Assembly: GCF_030124375.1 (NCBI RefSeq)
Contig: NZ_JASKLS010000021.1
Location: forward strand, 54,001-118,000
From: Sinorhizobium sp. 6-70
GTDB lineage: Bacteria > Pseudomonadota > Alphaproteobacteria > Rhizobiales > Rhizobiaceae
Reading direction: 5' to 3'
DNA: 64,000 nucleotides
Both the position numbers and the translations under genes were made by a program. A model generated the notes under the pieces. That model did not search any database. It was given only the letters and a program-made list of their open reading frames with translations, and had not been told where the DNA came from. This document shows positions 16,215 through 25,134 of this stretch, piece after piece. How positions within the stretch are numbered: position 1 is the first letter of the stretch; the number at the start of each line of letters is the position of its first letter.

Positions 16215-17060
16215 TTAAATAACCTCCAGCCGCATCTTCCTTCCTGGCGGCGGAAAGAGCCGGTCGAGCTCGGCGAGGTTTTGCGCCGTGAAATGAATGT
16301 CCATCGCGTCGCGGTTTTCGCGGGCGCGGTCGGCCGAGCCGGTCTTCGGGATCGAGATGACGCCCGGGCGGCTCTTGAGGAAGGCGAGCGCCACCTGCGC
16401 CGGGGTCGCCTGATGCGCCTTGGCGATGTGGATCAGGCCGGCGTTGTGAAGCAGCCGCCCCTCGTCAAGCGGCGAATAGGCCATGACCGGTACACTGCGG
16501 TCGCGGCACCAGGGCAGGAGATCGTATTCGATGCCGCGGCGGGCGAGGTTGTAGAGTACCTGGTTGGCGGCGACGTTCCTGCCGTCCGGCACCGATTCCA
16601 GTTCCTCCATATCGTCGACATCGAAGTTCGAGACGCCCCAGGCGGCGATCTTGCCGGCCTTCTTCAGCATCTCGAAGGCTCCGACGGTCTCCGCAAGCGG
16701 ATATGCGCCGCGCCAATGCAGAAGATAGAGATCGATCCGGTCGGTACCGAGGCATTTGAGGCTGCGTTCGCAGGCGGCGACGGTGCCGGAACGGCTGGCA
16801 TTGGAGGGCAGCACCTTGCTGACGAGAAAGAGCTCGTCACGCCGGCCTTTGATCGCCTCGCCGACGATGCGTTCCGCACCGCCATCGCCGTACATCTCGG
16901 CCGTGTCGATCAGCGTCATGCCGAGGTCGAGCCCGGCTTGCAGGCTGCGGATTTCCTCCGCGGCCTGAGCGCGGTTCTCGCCCATGCGCCAGGTGCCCTG
17001 GCCAAGCACCGGAACCGTGCGGCCGTCAGGAAAAGTGGTGGTCGGGATCGGATCGTGCAT
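16215..17060 (-). CDS. Aldo/keto reductase
   Basis: A 281-residue NADPH-dependent oxidoreductase with the (beta/alpha)8 fold. The start VPVLGQGTWRMGE, the GMTLIDTAEMYGDG segment with catalytic Asp and Tyr, the Lys in FLVSKVLP and the His in LYLLHWRG give the full catalytic tetrad. The C-terminal PGVISIPKTGS stretch binds the cofactor phosphate. It resembles the YeaE-type group that reduces methylglyoxal and other aldehydes, but the substrate cannot be told from sequence. The gene is convergent with ilvH and monocistronic. Confidence 0.9.
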   Translation of the reverse strand: MHDPIPTTTFPDGRTVPVLGQGTWRMGENRAQAAEEIRSLQAGLDLGMTLIDTAEMYGDGGAERIVGEAIKGRRDELFLVSKVLPSNASRSGTVAACERSLKCLGTDRIDLYLLHWRGAYPLAETVGAFEMLKKAGKIAAWGVSNFDVDDMEELESVPDGRNVAANQVLYNLARRGIEYDLLPWCRDRSVPVMAYSPLDEGRLLHNAGLIHIAKAHQATPAQVALAFLKSRPGVISIPKTGSADRARENRDAMDIHFTAQNLAELDRLFPPPGRKMRLEVI

Positions 17061-17413
17061 CGGAAATTGCCCTGAGGTTGGCTGGACACGCCAAGATTAA
17101 GATCCGATGCAAGAAAGTCCATAAGGACAAACGTGGCTAGCATCGCGGCACCAGGCCTGCGTTCGTACCGCTGCATTCGGCCGTCGCCGGAAGATGACGA
17201 TAGCGGCGCGCCGCCGCTAACTCGCCGAGAAATAAAAACAAATCGCGCCTTGCAAGGGACACAATTGTAACTTACATAGTTTAGATCGATATTGCTCGAC
17301 GATATTTGTTTCTGCGCCTTGGCGCTTCGTCACGAAGATCCTGACAAAATCGGTTTTAATACATCGCGGGAACGCGGTGTTGTTCTTCCATGAGCGATTG
17401 AAAGGATGCCAGC
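17061..17413. other. Intergenic region upstream of the cold-shock gene
   Basis: 353 bases without a convincing gene. The part from about 17220 to 17360 is AT-rich compared with the surroundings and must hold the promoter and a 5' leader of the cold-shock gene. A GAAAGGA ribosome site lies just before the GTG start. No clear promoter boxes could be fixed by eye. Confidence 0.6.
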
Positions 17414-17623
17414 GTGGCTTCTGGAACAGTAAAGTGGTTCAATAGCACCAAGGGCTTCGGGTTCATCCAGCCGGATGATGGTGCTGCGGACGTGTTCGTG
17501 CACATCTCGGCCGTTGAGCGCGCCGGCCTGTCCACTCTCAAGGACGGCCAGAAGGTGAGCTTCGAACTCGCACAGGATCGCCGCACGGGCAAGACGTCGG
17601 CGGAAAACCTGCGCGCCCTTTGA
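17414..17623 (+). CDS. cspA: Cold-shock protein, CspA family
   Basis: A 69-residue single-domain RNA/DNA-binding protein. Both nucleic-acid binding motifs are present: RNP1-like KGFGFIQPD and RNP2-like DVFVHISAV. Such proteins melt RNA structure and act as chaperones or antiterminators, often at low temperature. The start is GTG at 17414, supported by a GAAAGGA site 8 bases upstream and by the normal SGTVKWFN beginning. A 3' structured region and a terminator follow (17684-17752), then a small basic protein gene on the same strand. Confidence 0.93.
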   Translation: MASGTVKWFNSTKGFGFIQPDDGAADVFVHISAVERAGLSTLKDGQKVSFELAQDRRTGKTSAENLRAL

Positions 17624-17683
17624 GTTTGCGCACGCGATTGTGCTCCATGATCGCATTAGACGAGATTATCATCTCCCCGCCTT

Positions 17684-17752
17684 TGACCACGGATGTACTG
17701 GCACTGGCGGGTTGAGATGATGAGGGAAGGTCGGGTTCGCCCGGCCTTTTTT
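17684..17752 (+). terminator. Stem-loop and intrinsic terminator after cspA
   Basis: A long imperfect stem pairs ATCATCTCCCCGCC (about 17662-17685) with GGCGGGTTGAGATGAT (about 17707-17722). The terminator itself is AAGGTCGGG-TTCG-CCCGGCCTT followed by T residues (17727-17752). The following small gene starts 25 bases later, so it is reached only by readthrough or its own promoter. Confidence 0.75.
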
Positions 17753-17777
17753 ATTGCCGTCAGTAAGGAGTAAGTTG

Positions 17778-18008
17778 ATGAAGGAAAGTCAGGCCAACAG
17801 CGTTTTCAAGCAGGGCAAGAAAACTCCATCCGACCGCGCCGACCAGGCGACCATTGCCTCGCGTGCCATCATGGAGCAGGAGAAGGTCGCCCGCGAAAAG
17901 AAGACGGCCCGCCTCCGGCAACTGCGGCTGGAAAAGGAAGCCGCCGAGGAAGCGGCAAATCCGGCCGCTGCGCCGAAAGAGAAGCGAAAGGCACAAAAGC
18001 GGAAATAG
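17778..18008 (+). CDS. Small basic coiled-coil protein, function unknown
   Basis: A 76-residue highly charged protein. The middle (about 30-65) is a Lys/Arg/Glu/Ala-rich helix likely to form a coiled coil, and the C terminus ends in KEKRKAQKRK. It has no Cys and no hydrophobic core, so it may be unstructured alone or bind nucleic acid. ATG 17778 has an AAGGAG ribosome site 7 bases upstream. It lies just after the cspA terminator, a position that suggests co-regulation by readthrough, but no function is known to me. Confidence 0.75.
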   Translation: MKESQANSVFKQGKKTPSDRADQATIASRAIMEQEKVAREKKTARLRQLRLEKEAAEEAANPAAAPKEKRKAQKRK

Positions 18009-18034
18009 GTATCCGCTTTCTGGAGGCTCGTTGC

Positions 18035-18763
18035 CTAACGCTGGGCGGCGACCAGAAGCATCATTGGGCGGTCGACCTCTTCCGCGAGATCGGGAATGGC
18101 GGCGAGCTGCTCGGCTGTCGGGCTCCACTCCTCGACATGGCGGATCGAAAAGCCAGCCTTGACTAGCGTGTTCAACGTAGTGCCGATCGTGCGGTGATAT
18201 TTGACGACGCCCTTGGCCAGCCAATCGGTGATACGTTTCCCCTCGGCCGAATAACGATCGAGCGGCCAGATCCTGCGGCCGTCCGCATCGCTGGACCAGC
18301 CCGGCTTGCTCGGCGCCATATAGATCGGATGCTCGATCGTGAAGATGAAATGGGCGCCGGGCACAAGGCTCGCATGGATCGTGCGCACCAGCCGGTTGAA
18401 ATCTTCGATATAATGGAGGGCGAGCGAGCTATACGCGAAACCGAAGCTCATTTCCGGCAGCACGAGATGATCGAGATCTGCAATCCGATATTCGATCGCC
18501 GTGTCGTCCGTATCCTTTCTCGCCCGTGCGATCATGTTCTCCGAAACGTCCAGTCCGAGCACATGGGCCGCACCGTTCTGGCGTGCCCAACGGGCAAACC
18601 ACCCGAAGCCGCAGCCGAGATCGACCACGCGCAGGCCCCTGAGGTCCGGCAACATGGCCCGGATCGCCGGCCATTCGGGGGCGCCATCGAGCCCGTGCAC
18701 GGATCGCGGGAGCTGGCTGTAGCCCGCGAAGAACTCGCGTTTGTCGTAGATATTCTGTGCCAT
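18035..18763 (-). CDS. SAM-dependent class I methyltransferase
   Basis: A 242-residue methyltransferase. The SAM-binding motif I is RVVDLGCGFGWFARWA, with the acidic residue of motif II in VLGLDVSENMIARAR and motif III around YSSLALHYIEDF, as in UbiE/SmtA-like small-molecule methyltransferases. The C-terminal part (TLVKAGFSIRHVEEW) is also usual. The ATG at 18763 was chosen since residues MAQNIYDKREFFAGY match the common N terminus of this group; 19 further codons upstream do not. It is convergent with the basic-protein gene and stands alone. The substrate is unknown. Confidence 0.88.
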   Translation of the reverse strand: MAQNIYDKREFFAGYSQLPRSVHGLDGAPEWPAIRAMLPDLRGLRVVDLGCGFGWFARWARQNGAAHVLGLDVSENMIARARKDTDDTAIEYRIADLDHLVLPEMSFGFAYSSLALHYIEDFNRLVRTIHASLVPGAHFIFTIEHPIYMAPSKPGWSSDADGRRIWPLDRYSAEGKRITDWLAKGVVKYHRTIGTTLNTLVKAGFSIRHVEEWSPTAEQLAAIPDLAEEVDRPMMLLVAAQR

Positions 18764-19030
18764 CTGAGCGTTTCCATATCGCGAACGCGGCCAATTTCCA
18801 CGCGTCCGGGATGTTGTCAAGGCAACTGTCGAATGCCGGCTTCGCTGACTGAAGACAGCCCATCAATTCCGGTTTTGTCACCATGACAAATACCAGCTGG
18901 TCTTTGCCTTTAGGTCAGGTAGGCTGACTTAAATTACCTGGAACCGATTCCGGTTCTGACGGATTGCCACGATAAATCAGATAGATCTGGCGCGGTCGCC
19001 ACGGCGGCGCTGCGCTGCAGGAGGAAATGC

Positions 19031-19624
19031 ATGCAACTGGATACGCTGCTCGCGCTGTTCCTGTTTGCCTTCACGACGTCGATTACGCCGGGGCCGAACA
19101 ACATGATGCTGTTTGCGTCAGGCGTGAACTTCGGTTTCGCACGCACCATTCCGCATATGCTCGGCATCGGCGTCGGCTTCTTCGTGCTCCTGCTCGCAGT
19201 CGGTCTCGGGCTTGGCGCGCTGCTCCATTCGGTGCCGCTCGTCTACACCACGCTGAAATTTGCCGGTGGCGCCTATCTCGTCTGGATCGCCTGGAAGATC
19301 GGGACCTCGCGATCGCTCGGTGAGGGCAAGGCGAGTGCGCGGCCGATGACCTTCCTGCAGGCCGCCGCCTTCCAGTGGGTCAATCCGAAAGCCTGGGTCA
19401 TGGCGGTCTCGGCGATGGCCACCTATACCAGCAGCGACAGCTATTTCTTGAGCGTGCTTGCCGTCGGACTCGTCTTCGCGCTCGTCAACGTGCCGAGCGT
19501 TTCGACCTGGGCTGGCTTCGGCTCGGCGCTCCGGCAATGGCTCTCCGAACCGTCGCGGCTCAAATGGTTCAACATCTCCATGGCCGTGCTGCTCGTCGTC
19601 AGCCTCTGGCCGATGCTAAAATAG
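19031..19624 (+). CDS. LysE/RhtB-family amino-acid exporter
   Basis: A 197-residue inner-membrane protein with about six hydrophobic segments. The diagnostic motif TSITPGPNNMMLFASGVNFG is in the first helix pair, with the second family motif FQWVNPKAWVMA near the middle. Members export amino acids or their analogues such as lysine, homoserine or threonine. An AGGAGG ribosome site lies 6 bases before the ATG at 19031; a second ATG four bases earlier is out of frame. The 3' end overlaps the oppositely directed DUF2269 gene by 9 bases. Confidence 0.9.
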   Translation: MQLDTLLALFLFAFTTSITPGPNNMMLFASGVNFGFARTIPHMLGIGVGFFVLLLAVGLGLGALLHSVPLVYTTLKFAGGAYLVWIAWKIGTSRSLGEGKASARPMTFLQAAAFQWVNPKAWVMAVSAMATYTSSDSYFLSVLAVGLVFALVNVPSVSTWAGFGSALRQWLSEPSRLKWFNISMAVLLVVSLWPMLK

Positions 19625-20095
19625 ACGGATGTCGGGCTTTGTCAGCATCAGCCAGAAGATGGCGATGACGGCCAAGAAGGCCGGAAAGCCAAACGCGAAC
19701 CAGATGCGGTAGAGCCGATCGAAAGCCGGCGGCAGAGGCGCTTCCGCTGCAGCAGCCTGCTTTGCAAGGTCTCGCAACCGGATCTGGATCCAGACGACCG
19801 GCAGCCAGAAGAGTCCGGTGAAGACGTAAAGTGCCAGCGACAGCGCGATCCAGCCCTCGGCAAGCGGCCAGCCAATCGCGCGCGCCAGCCCGTAGCCGGT
19901 CAGCGGCTGCAGCACGACCGCGGTCGCGGTGAAGATCGTATCGGCAACAACCACAATTCCGGCGACATGGGCGATGATGCGCGGATCGCGACTACGCTCG
20001 GCCATCACCATGAAAAAGGCGATGCCGGCGCCGGTGCCGAAAAGCACGGTCGCGCCGAGTACGTGAAGGAGCCGGAGGAGATCTTCGAGCACCAT
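19616..20095 (-). CDS. DUF2269-family membrane protein
   Basis: A 159-residue protein with four hydrophobic helices. The start LLRLLHVLGATVLFGTGAGIAFFM and the conserved GWPLAEGWI pattern match the DUF2269 family of predicted integral membrane proteins. The family has no established function. It is translationally coupled to the upstream gene: its ATG overlaps the stop of the SDR-DoxX gene (ATGA). The tight coupling suggests a two-component membrane function with the DoxX-like domain of that protein. Confidence 0.85.
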   Translation of the reverse strand: MVLEDLLRLLHVLGATVLFGTGAGIAFFMVMAERSRDPRIIAHVAGIVVVADTIFTATAVVLQPLTGYGLARAIGWPLAEGWIALSLALYVFTGLFWLPVVWIQIRLRDLAKQAAAAEAPLPPAFDRLYRIWFAFGFPAFLAVIAIFWLMLTKPDIRLF

Positions 20096-21378
20096 CAGCG
20101 TTCGTCCAGAATGGCAAGCGCCGTGAGCGTTAGCGGAATCGACGGCAGGACCTTGACCAGCGGACCGAGGGGATCGAGCCAGAGCGCGGGTTCGGCAAGC
20201 GTTGCTGCAAGCAGATAGGCAAGCGTCAGCAAGAGCATGCCGAGGAGCGCCGGTCTTGCCCAGGGCCGTACGAGAACTGCGAGTCCGAGCGCGATATCTG
20301 CAAGACAGGTCGCGATGGTCGCCGCGCTAGCAAGCGGCGTTGGCAGGAAGGCGGCGAAATGAATGCTTGCCGCATCGAAGGCGAAGAACGGCACGAGGCC
20401 GGAGGCGAGCCAGAAGAGCGAAAGGGCTACGACGATCAGCGGCTTCAACAGGTAGAGCCGGGCGAACCAGAGATCCTGGACGCCGGAAGGAGCGGCGGCA
20501 AGGGTTTCGGCGGCGCGTAACAGGCGCGGCTTGAAATCCGCTGACTGCCTGCTCGCGATGCCGCCGGACATGACCGTCATCGCGGTGGAGCGGAGCGGCG
20601 AGCGCCAGCCGAGCCGACCGGCCACATCAGCGAGCCAGGTGACCGGTCGCGTCAAGGCAGACGGCAAGGCCATCGCCGGAACGGGCGGCAGGCCCAGCCA
20701 ACGGCGATGAATGAGAACGAGCTCCTTCAACGTCAGGCTTTCATCATTGCCGAGCGGAAGATCCGAGCCGGCCGCCAGTTCGCCGTCGACAGCGGCGCTG
20801 ACGGTGCTTGCAACATCATCGAGTGCGATCGTTGCGACCGGATTTTCGGCATGGATGAGCGGGATTGCAAAGGGGAGGGCGGCAAGGGCTCTTAAAAGCG
20901 CAGAGCCACCATGGGCATTGCGGCCGAGCACAAGCGCCGGCCGCAGGATGACGAAGCGCAGGCCGCTCGAAGCGAGCGCCGCGTTCGCCCTGCGCTTGGT
21001 GGCGAGAAAGGCAAGATCTTGGCCGGTGCCCTCGGTTTCCGCCGATATCTGCACGACAAGCCGCAGCCCGCTGTCGCGCGCGGCGTCGTAGAGCGCCAGC
21101 ATCGCCTTTTCCTGGGTGGCGACGAGATCGTCCGAAAGGCCGTCCTGCAAGGCGCCGGCGCAATTGACCACCACGTCGTGGCCCTTGAGCGCATCTTGCC
21201 AGTCGTTGCTCCGCGTCATGCCGGCAAGATCGGCCCTGATCCAGTGAAGCGCGGGCATTTTCAGCGCGACGCGCGAAGGATCGCGGCCGAGTCCGGTGAC
21301 CCGGTGGCCATCATTGACGAGTTTTCTGGCGATGGCGGAGCCGATGAAACCGGTCGCGCCGAGAATCAGGATGTTCAT
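20095..21378 (-). CDS. SDR-type NAD(P)-binding protein fused to a DoxX-like membrane domain
   Basis: A 427-residue fusion. Residues 1-285 are an atypical SDR/NmrA-like domain beginning MNILILGATGFIGSAIARKL with the dinucleotide motif GATGFIG. Residues about 300-425 contain four hydrophobic helices of the DoxX-like kind, ending PSIPLTLTALAILDE. The fusion puts an oxidoreductase-like domain next to a membrane domain often linked with quinone or redox processes; the actual reaction is unknown. The DUF2269 gene is coupled downstream by a 1-base ATGA overlap. The architecture is known from proteobacteria, so it is unlikely to be an assembly artefact. Confidence 0.82.
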   Translation of the reverse strand: MNILILGATGFIGSAIARKLVNDGHRVTGLGRDPSRVALKMPALHWIRADLAGMTRSNDWQDALKGHDVVVNCAGALQDGLSDDLVATQEKAMLALYDAARDSGLRLVVQISAETEGTGQDLAFLATKRRANAALASSGLRFVILRPALVLGRNAHGGSALLRALAALPFAIPLIHAENPVATIALDDVASTVSAAVDGELAAGSDLPLGNDESLTLKELVLIHRRWLGLPPVPAMALPSALTRPVTWLADVAGRLGWRSPLRSTAMTVMSGGIASRQSADFKPRLLRAAETLAAAPSGVQDLWFARLYLLKPLIVVALSLFWLASGLVPFFAFDAASIHFAAFLPTPLASAATIATCLADIALGLAVLVRPWARPALLGMLLLTLAYLLAATLAEPALWLDPLGPLVKVLPSIPLTLTALAILDER

Positions 21379-21549
21379 GGCACGACCTTAGCTGAAACCG
21401 GTAGGCGCGAAAGCGCCAGATGCAACCTTGCCGCTAACGTCAATGTGTAAATCGTCCGTTGCGAAACGGAAATCCTCATGGGACGGTCTGCGGCTGGCGG
21501 TTTTCGTTATCGGAGATATTCTCGTCAGGCCGAGAATACGAATGAGGAA

Positions 21550-22137
21550 ATGAAGGTGCCACCCATTCTCGAAGGACCGAACATCAGGCTCCGGCCCCCT
21601 TGTGAAGCGGACATAGAGACTCGTTTTCTTTTGGGGAGCGATCCCGACATCGCCGAAATGTTCGGCGTTAGTAGAGAAGACGTGCGGCCGATAACGAGAG
21701 AAAGAGCGGCAGGCTGGGTGAGCAACCTTGTTGAGCAGCCGCACGCCTGGATCATTGAAATTCAAGGGACGTGCGCCGGAGAGATCAGGCTGGACCGCGT
21801 CGACCAGCATGACCGCCGCGCCTCAATGGCAATCGGAATATTCAACAGCGCCCTGCTTGGGCATGGGTTTGGCAGCGAGGCAATCCACCTTCTTCTGAGG
21901 CACGCCTTTGGCCCGATGGGCCTTCATCGAATTGGAATACGTGTGCTCAGCTACAACGAACGGGCGATCAGGGCGTATGAAAAATGCGGTTTTGTTGTAG
22001 AGGGGAGAGAGCGCGAGGCTGCCTTTGTCAACGGAACATGGCACGACGACATCATGATGGGCTTGCTCGACCGTGAATTCCTTGACAGGCCCGCGCCTCA
22101 GACTCACGACGCTGACGAACCCTCGAACTGCCGGTAG
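21550..22137 (+). CDS. GNAT acetyltransferase, RimJ/RimL type
   Basis: A 195-residue acetyltransferase. It begins ILEGPNIRLRPPCEADIETR, has the acetyl-CoA loop around SALLGHGFGSEAIHLLLRHAF, and the C-terminal NERAIRAYEKCGFVVEGRERE typical of Rim-like GNAT proteins. The start is uncertain: ATG 21550 fits the family length but its GAGGAA site is closer than usual. Base composition is lower in GC than the flanking genes by eye, which may indicate acquisition. Its 3' end overlaps the anti-sigma gene on the other strand by 34 bases. Substrate unknown. Confidence 0.85.
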   Translation: MKVPPILEGPNIRLRPPCEADIETRFLLGSDPDIAEMFGVSREDVRPITRERAAGWVSNLVEQPHAWIIEIQGTCAGEIRLDRVDQHDRRASMAIGIFNSALLGHGFGSEAIHLLLRHAFGPMGLHRIGIRVLSYNERAIRAYEKCGFVVEGREREAAFVNGTWHDDIMMGLLDREFLDRPAPQTHDADEPSNCR

Positions 22138-22916
22138 CATTCGTCGGCGACCTTCTGCAAAAGCGCGCGCGGCACTTCGCCGGTGACGGCGTAGCCAATC
22201 CCGCCATCGATCCAGTAGAAGGTTTCGACGCCGCCTTGGCTCGCAATGCGGAAGCTCGTCTCGCGGTTCTCGGTGTTGCGACCGAGAAGGACGGTCAGCC
22301 GCTGGCCGGTGCCATCCTCGTACATCAGCATGGCGCCCGCCTTGCCGTTGACCGGAACCAGCCGACCGCCGACGAGCGAGAAGCCGAGCGTGGAAAGATC
22401 GGGGATCCTCAGCTGATAGTCGAGCCGCTTGCCGAGCCAGGTCGCCAGATGCGGCTCGTCGTCGGCGCCCACCTCGACCGGGTGGCGCACCTCGCTCGCA
22501 TAGATGAGGAAAGCCGATTGTGCCTGCCGGGGCAGCGTGTCGGGCTCTTCCGCGACCTGAAGCGGCCCGTCGGGAGCCACGATCGCGGGTCCATAGAAGC
22601 CGGTGAGGGCGCCTGCGGCGAAGATCAGCAGACCGGCGGCGGCGCGTCCCAGCAGGCCGCGGGAGGATGTCGCCCCGACCTTCGGTGCTGCCCGGCCCGT
22701 GGCGACGAGCGAGCGGTCGCCGTCGTCGCTGCGGGCATAGCTGGCGAAATGCGATCTCAGCGCCGCGGCCTGCGCCTGCCACTGCCGCACTTCCTCTGCG
22801 CGTGCCGGGTGCCTTTCTAGCCATGCCTCGATGCGCTCTCGCTCCGGCTGGCTCAGTTGGCCATCGACATAGGCGTGCAGCTCGTCTTCGGAGACAGTGT
22901 TGAATTCGTCAGTCAT
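22104..22916 (-). CDS. Anti-sigma factor (membrane-anchored)
   Basis: A 270-residue protein. Residues 1-50, with SEDELHAYVDGQLSQPERER and the following Trp/Leu helix, match the N-terminal sigma-binding domain of anti-sigma factors that begin DEL/AYVDG. One membrane segment lies about residues 88-108 (LLIFAAGALTGFYGP), leaving a periplasmic C-terminal domain. Its ATG overlaps the stop of the sigma gene (ATGA), the usual coupling that keeps the two proteins in balance. No zinc-binding HxxxCxxC motif is visible. Confidence 0.88.
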   Translation of the reverse strand: MTDEFNTVSEDELHAYVDGQLSQPERERIEAWLERHPARAEEVRQWQAQAAALRSHFASYARSDDGDRSLVATGRAAPKVGATSSRGLLGRAAAGLLIFAAGALTGFYGPAIVAPDGPLQVAEEPDTLPRQAQSAFLIYASEVRHPVEVGADDEPHLATWLGKRLDYQLRIPDLSTLGFSLVGGRLVPVNGKAGAMLMYEDGTGQRLTVLLGRNTENRETSFRIASQGGVETFYWIDGGIGYAVTGEVPRALLQKVADECYRQFEGSSAS

Positions 22917-23467
22917 TTCGGTCTCCGCAGGGCAACCACGTTGTCGTCCTTCATTGCTTCGGCGAGCTGGCGGCGGGCACGCGACAGGCGCGACATGACC
23001 GTGCCGATCGGGATCGCCATCATCTCCGCCACGTCCTGGTAGCGGTAACCTTCGATCACCACCAGCATCAGCACCGAGCGGTTTTCGGCCGAAAGCCTGT
23101 CGAGCGCGCGTTCGAGGCGCAGCTTCTCCAGCGGGTCGGCGTTGCCATCAGCGGCAGCAAGGCCGAGTTCGTCATTGAGTTCGACCTCGGGGTGCTGTGC
23201 CCTGTGCCGGTGAGTGTTGCGGTAGAGATTGGTCATGATCGTGAAGGCCCAGGCGCGCAGGTTCACCCCGCGCCACTGCGCACGGCGCGCCAGGACCTTC
23301 TCGACGCAATCCTGCAGCAGATCCTCGCCGTCCGGATCGGACCGGGTGAGGCTGCGCGAATAGCGCCGGAGCGCCGGCATCAGGGCCAGCACCCCTTCCT
23401 CGAAGGCGTCGGGAGCGGAAGGATCCGTCCCCGCGCTCCCCTCTTGACCGTCACGGCCGTGCGACAT
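22913..23467 (-). CDS. ECF-type RNA polymerase sigma factor
   Basis: A 184-residue sigma factor. Region 2 is around RYSRSLTRSDPDGEDLLQDCVEKVL and AWAFTIMTNLYRN; region 4 is around LSAENRSVLMLVVIEGYRYQDVAEMM with the helix-turn-helix IPIGTVMSRLSRARRQL. It lies between a secreted small protein gene (17-base overlap at 23451) and its cognate anti-sigma gene. The signal and target promoters are unknown. No self-type promoter could be identified upstream by eye. Confidence 0.92.
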   Translation of the reverse strand: MSHGRDGQEGSAGTDPSAPDAFEEGVLALMPALRRYSRSLTRSDPDGEDLLQDCVEKVLARRAQWRGVNLRAWAFTIMTNLYRNTHRHRAQHPEVELNDELGLAAADGNADPLEKLRLERALDRLSAENRSVLMLVVIEGYRYQDVAEMMAIPIGTVMSRLSRARRQLAEAMKDDNVVALRRPK

Positions 23468-23825
23468 CCCATTCGCCCTTCACGCCATCGCCGGTAATGT
23501 CACCCATCTTCTTGTCCTTGATGAAGAAATAGAGCGGCATGCCATCCTTCGCCCACTGCTTGCCGCCATCCTTGCGGTCGACGATCGTGTAGGCGCCCTC
23601 GGCCATGGCATTTCCTTCGACCATGAACGGCGGCCAGTTCTTCGCGCAGTTGTCGTAGCAACTGGAAACGCCACCGTGGTCATCCTTGTACGTATAAAGC
23701 GTCATGCCGTTCGCTGCCGCCAGCACATTGCCCTTTTTCGATTCGACCGATTTGACCGGCGGCGCGGCAAGGGCGGAAGCGCTTGCGGCAAGGCAAATGG
23801 CGATGGCTATTGGAAACGTTCTCAT
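23451..23825 (-). CDS. Secreted protein of the COG4315 type
   Basis: A 124-residue protein with a signal peptide (residues 1-20, cleavage after ALA). The mature part has two copies of the short repeat typical of this group, ANGMTLYTYKDDHGGVSSCYDNCAKNWPP and later DGMPLYFFIKDKKMGD, the first holding two cysteines (SCYDNC). No lipobox Cys is present at the cleavage site, so it is probably soluble in the periplasm. It starts the operon that continues with the ECF sigma and anti-sigma genes, hence it may be the sensed or protective output of that module. Confidence 0.82.
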   Translation of the reverse strand: MRTFPIAIAICLAASASALAAPPVKSVESKKGNVLAAANGMTLYTYKDDHGGVSSCYDNCAKNWPPFMVEGNAMAEGAYTIVDRKDGGKQWAKDGMPLYFFIKDKKMGDITGDGVKGEWDVARP

Positions 23826-24045
23826 GGGGACCTTCCTTCCTCAATAGGTTTCTGCGGCGGGGCGAGGGTCTGTCCCGCTCCCGCTGAAGCGGAACCGCGT
23901 TCTGGCCGGTTCGCGGATAAGACACGGAGGATGCAGGATTTATTCCCTATGCGCTCGTGGTGGTTGAGGGGGGCGATGGTTGTCGAAGCAGCCATCCACG
24001 CGCGCAGCCGTGGGTGCGATGTCGGCTGAGCAACGCGCCCGCGAC

Positions 24046-25134
24046 TTAAGCCCGATCGGCGACGAAGCGGGCGAGGGCCGGGCCGAGCATGGTGATGATC
24101 AGCACCCGCACCGTCTGCAGTGCCATGACGAAGGACACGTCGACATTGCTCGAGGTGGCGATGACGGCGATCGAATCGAGGCCGCCGGGGCTGGTGGCGA
24201 GATAGGCCGTCAGCGGATCGATGTCCGCGGCGACGATCAGTAGAACCGCAAGCAACCCGGAAAAGGACATCAAGGCGAGGATGGAAATCACCGTCGGCAC
24301 CAGTGCCCGGCGGGCATGTACCAGGATCGTACGCGTGAACCCGAGGCCGATGTTCCAGCCGAGCATGACGGAGCACAGGGCAATCAGCCATCGTGGCAGC
24401 TCGGTCGTCAGCGTGCCGGTGATGTTGAGAACGGAACCGATGGCGAAGGGCACGAGGAAGACGCCAGCCGGTACGCGCAGGACCTTGCCGAGGAAGCCGC
24501 CGGCAAGGCCGACGGCAAGCGTTGCCAGGAAGGGGAGGCCGGCGATAGGCGCGAACCAGCCGGTCGTGGCGCGGACCTCGGCACCGGAGACCCACAGGTG
24601 GGCGACCAGCGTGGCCGCGCTGGCGACGAAGACAACGCGCAAGTATTGCATGAAGGCGACCAGCCTTGCATCAGCACCATAGGCGTCCGCCATCAAGAGC
24701 ATGGTCGAAGCGGCACCGGCCGAGGAGCCCCAGATCGCCGTCGTGCCAGGCAGGATGCGCATCCGCGTCATGGTCCAGCCGCAAAGCGTGCTGACACCTA
24801 TGACGGCGAGAACGACGGCCAGGAAGAGCAGCCAGTTGCCGGAAAAGGCGACCAGCAGGCCGGGCGTCATCGAGCCGGCGATCATCATCGCCAGGATGAA
24901 CTGGACGCAGAAGTAGAGCTGGCGCGGCAGGCGGATCGTGCCGCCGTTCATGCCGACGAGCGCGCCGGCGAGCATCGGGCCTATCAGCAGGCCGGCCGGA
25001 AGGCCGATCGCCTCGAGGATCGCCGCGAACACGGCCGAAAGGGGTGCGAGCACGCACCACTGCAAAGCCGGCCGCAAGCGGCCGATCCCTGCGTTTTCCG
25101 GCGGGGAGGGCGTTGCTGGGTGTTCCGGTCTCAA
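24046..25134 (-). CDS. AbrB-family membrane protein (duplicated hydrophobic domain)
   Basis: A 362-residue polytopic protein with about ten hydrophobic segments arranged as two similar halves; PAGLLIGPMLAGALVG in the first half is echoed by PAGVFLVPFAIGSVLNITG in the second. This is the pfam05145 type misnamed AbrB after ammonia monooxygenase-related reports; its physiological role is not settled. I placed the start at a TTG at 25134 with a GGAGAAGG ribosome site, which gives the normal family length; the longer frame adds 68 Pro/Arg-rich residues. It diverges from the helicase gene, 315 bases away. Confidence 0.78.
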   Translation of the reverse strand: MRPEHPATPSPPENAGIGRLRPALQWCVLAPLSAVFAAILEAIGLPAGLLIGPMLAGALVGMNGGTIRLPRQLYFCVQFILAMMIAGSMTPGLLVAFSGNWLLFLAVVLAVIGVSTLCGWTMTRMRILPGTTAIWGSSAGAASTMLLMADAYGADARLVAFMQYLRVVFVASAATLVAHLWVSGAEVRATTGWFAPIAGLPFLATLAVGLAGGFLGKVLRVPAGVFLVPFAIGSVLNITGTLTTELPRWLIALCSVMLGWNIGLGFTRTILVHARRALVPTVISILALMSFSGLLAVLLIVAADIDPLTAYLATSPGGLDSIAVIATSSNVDVSFVMALQTVRVLIITMLGPALARFVADRA

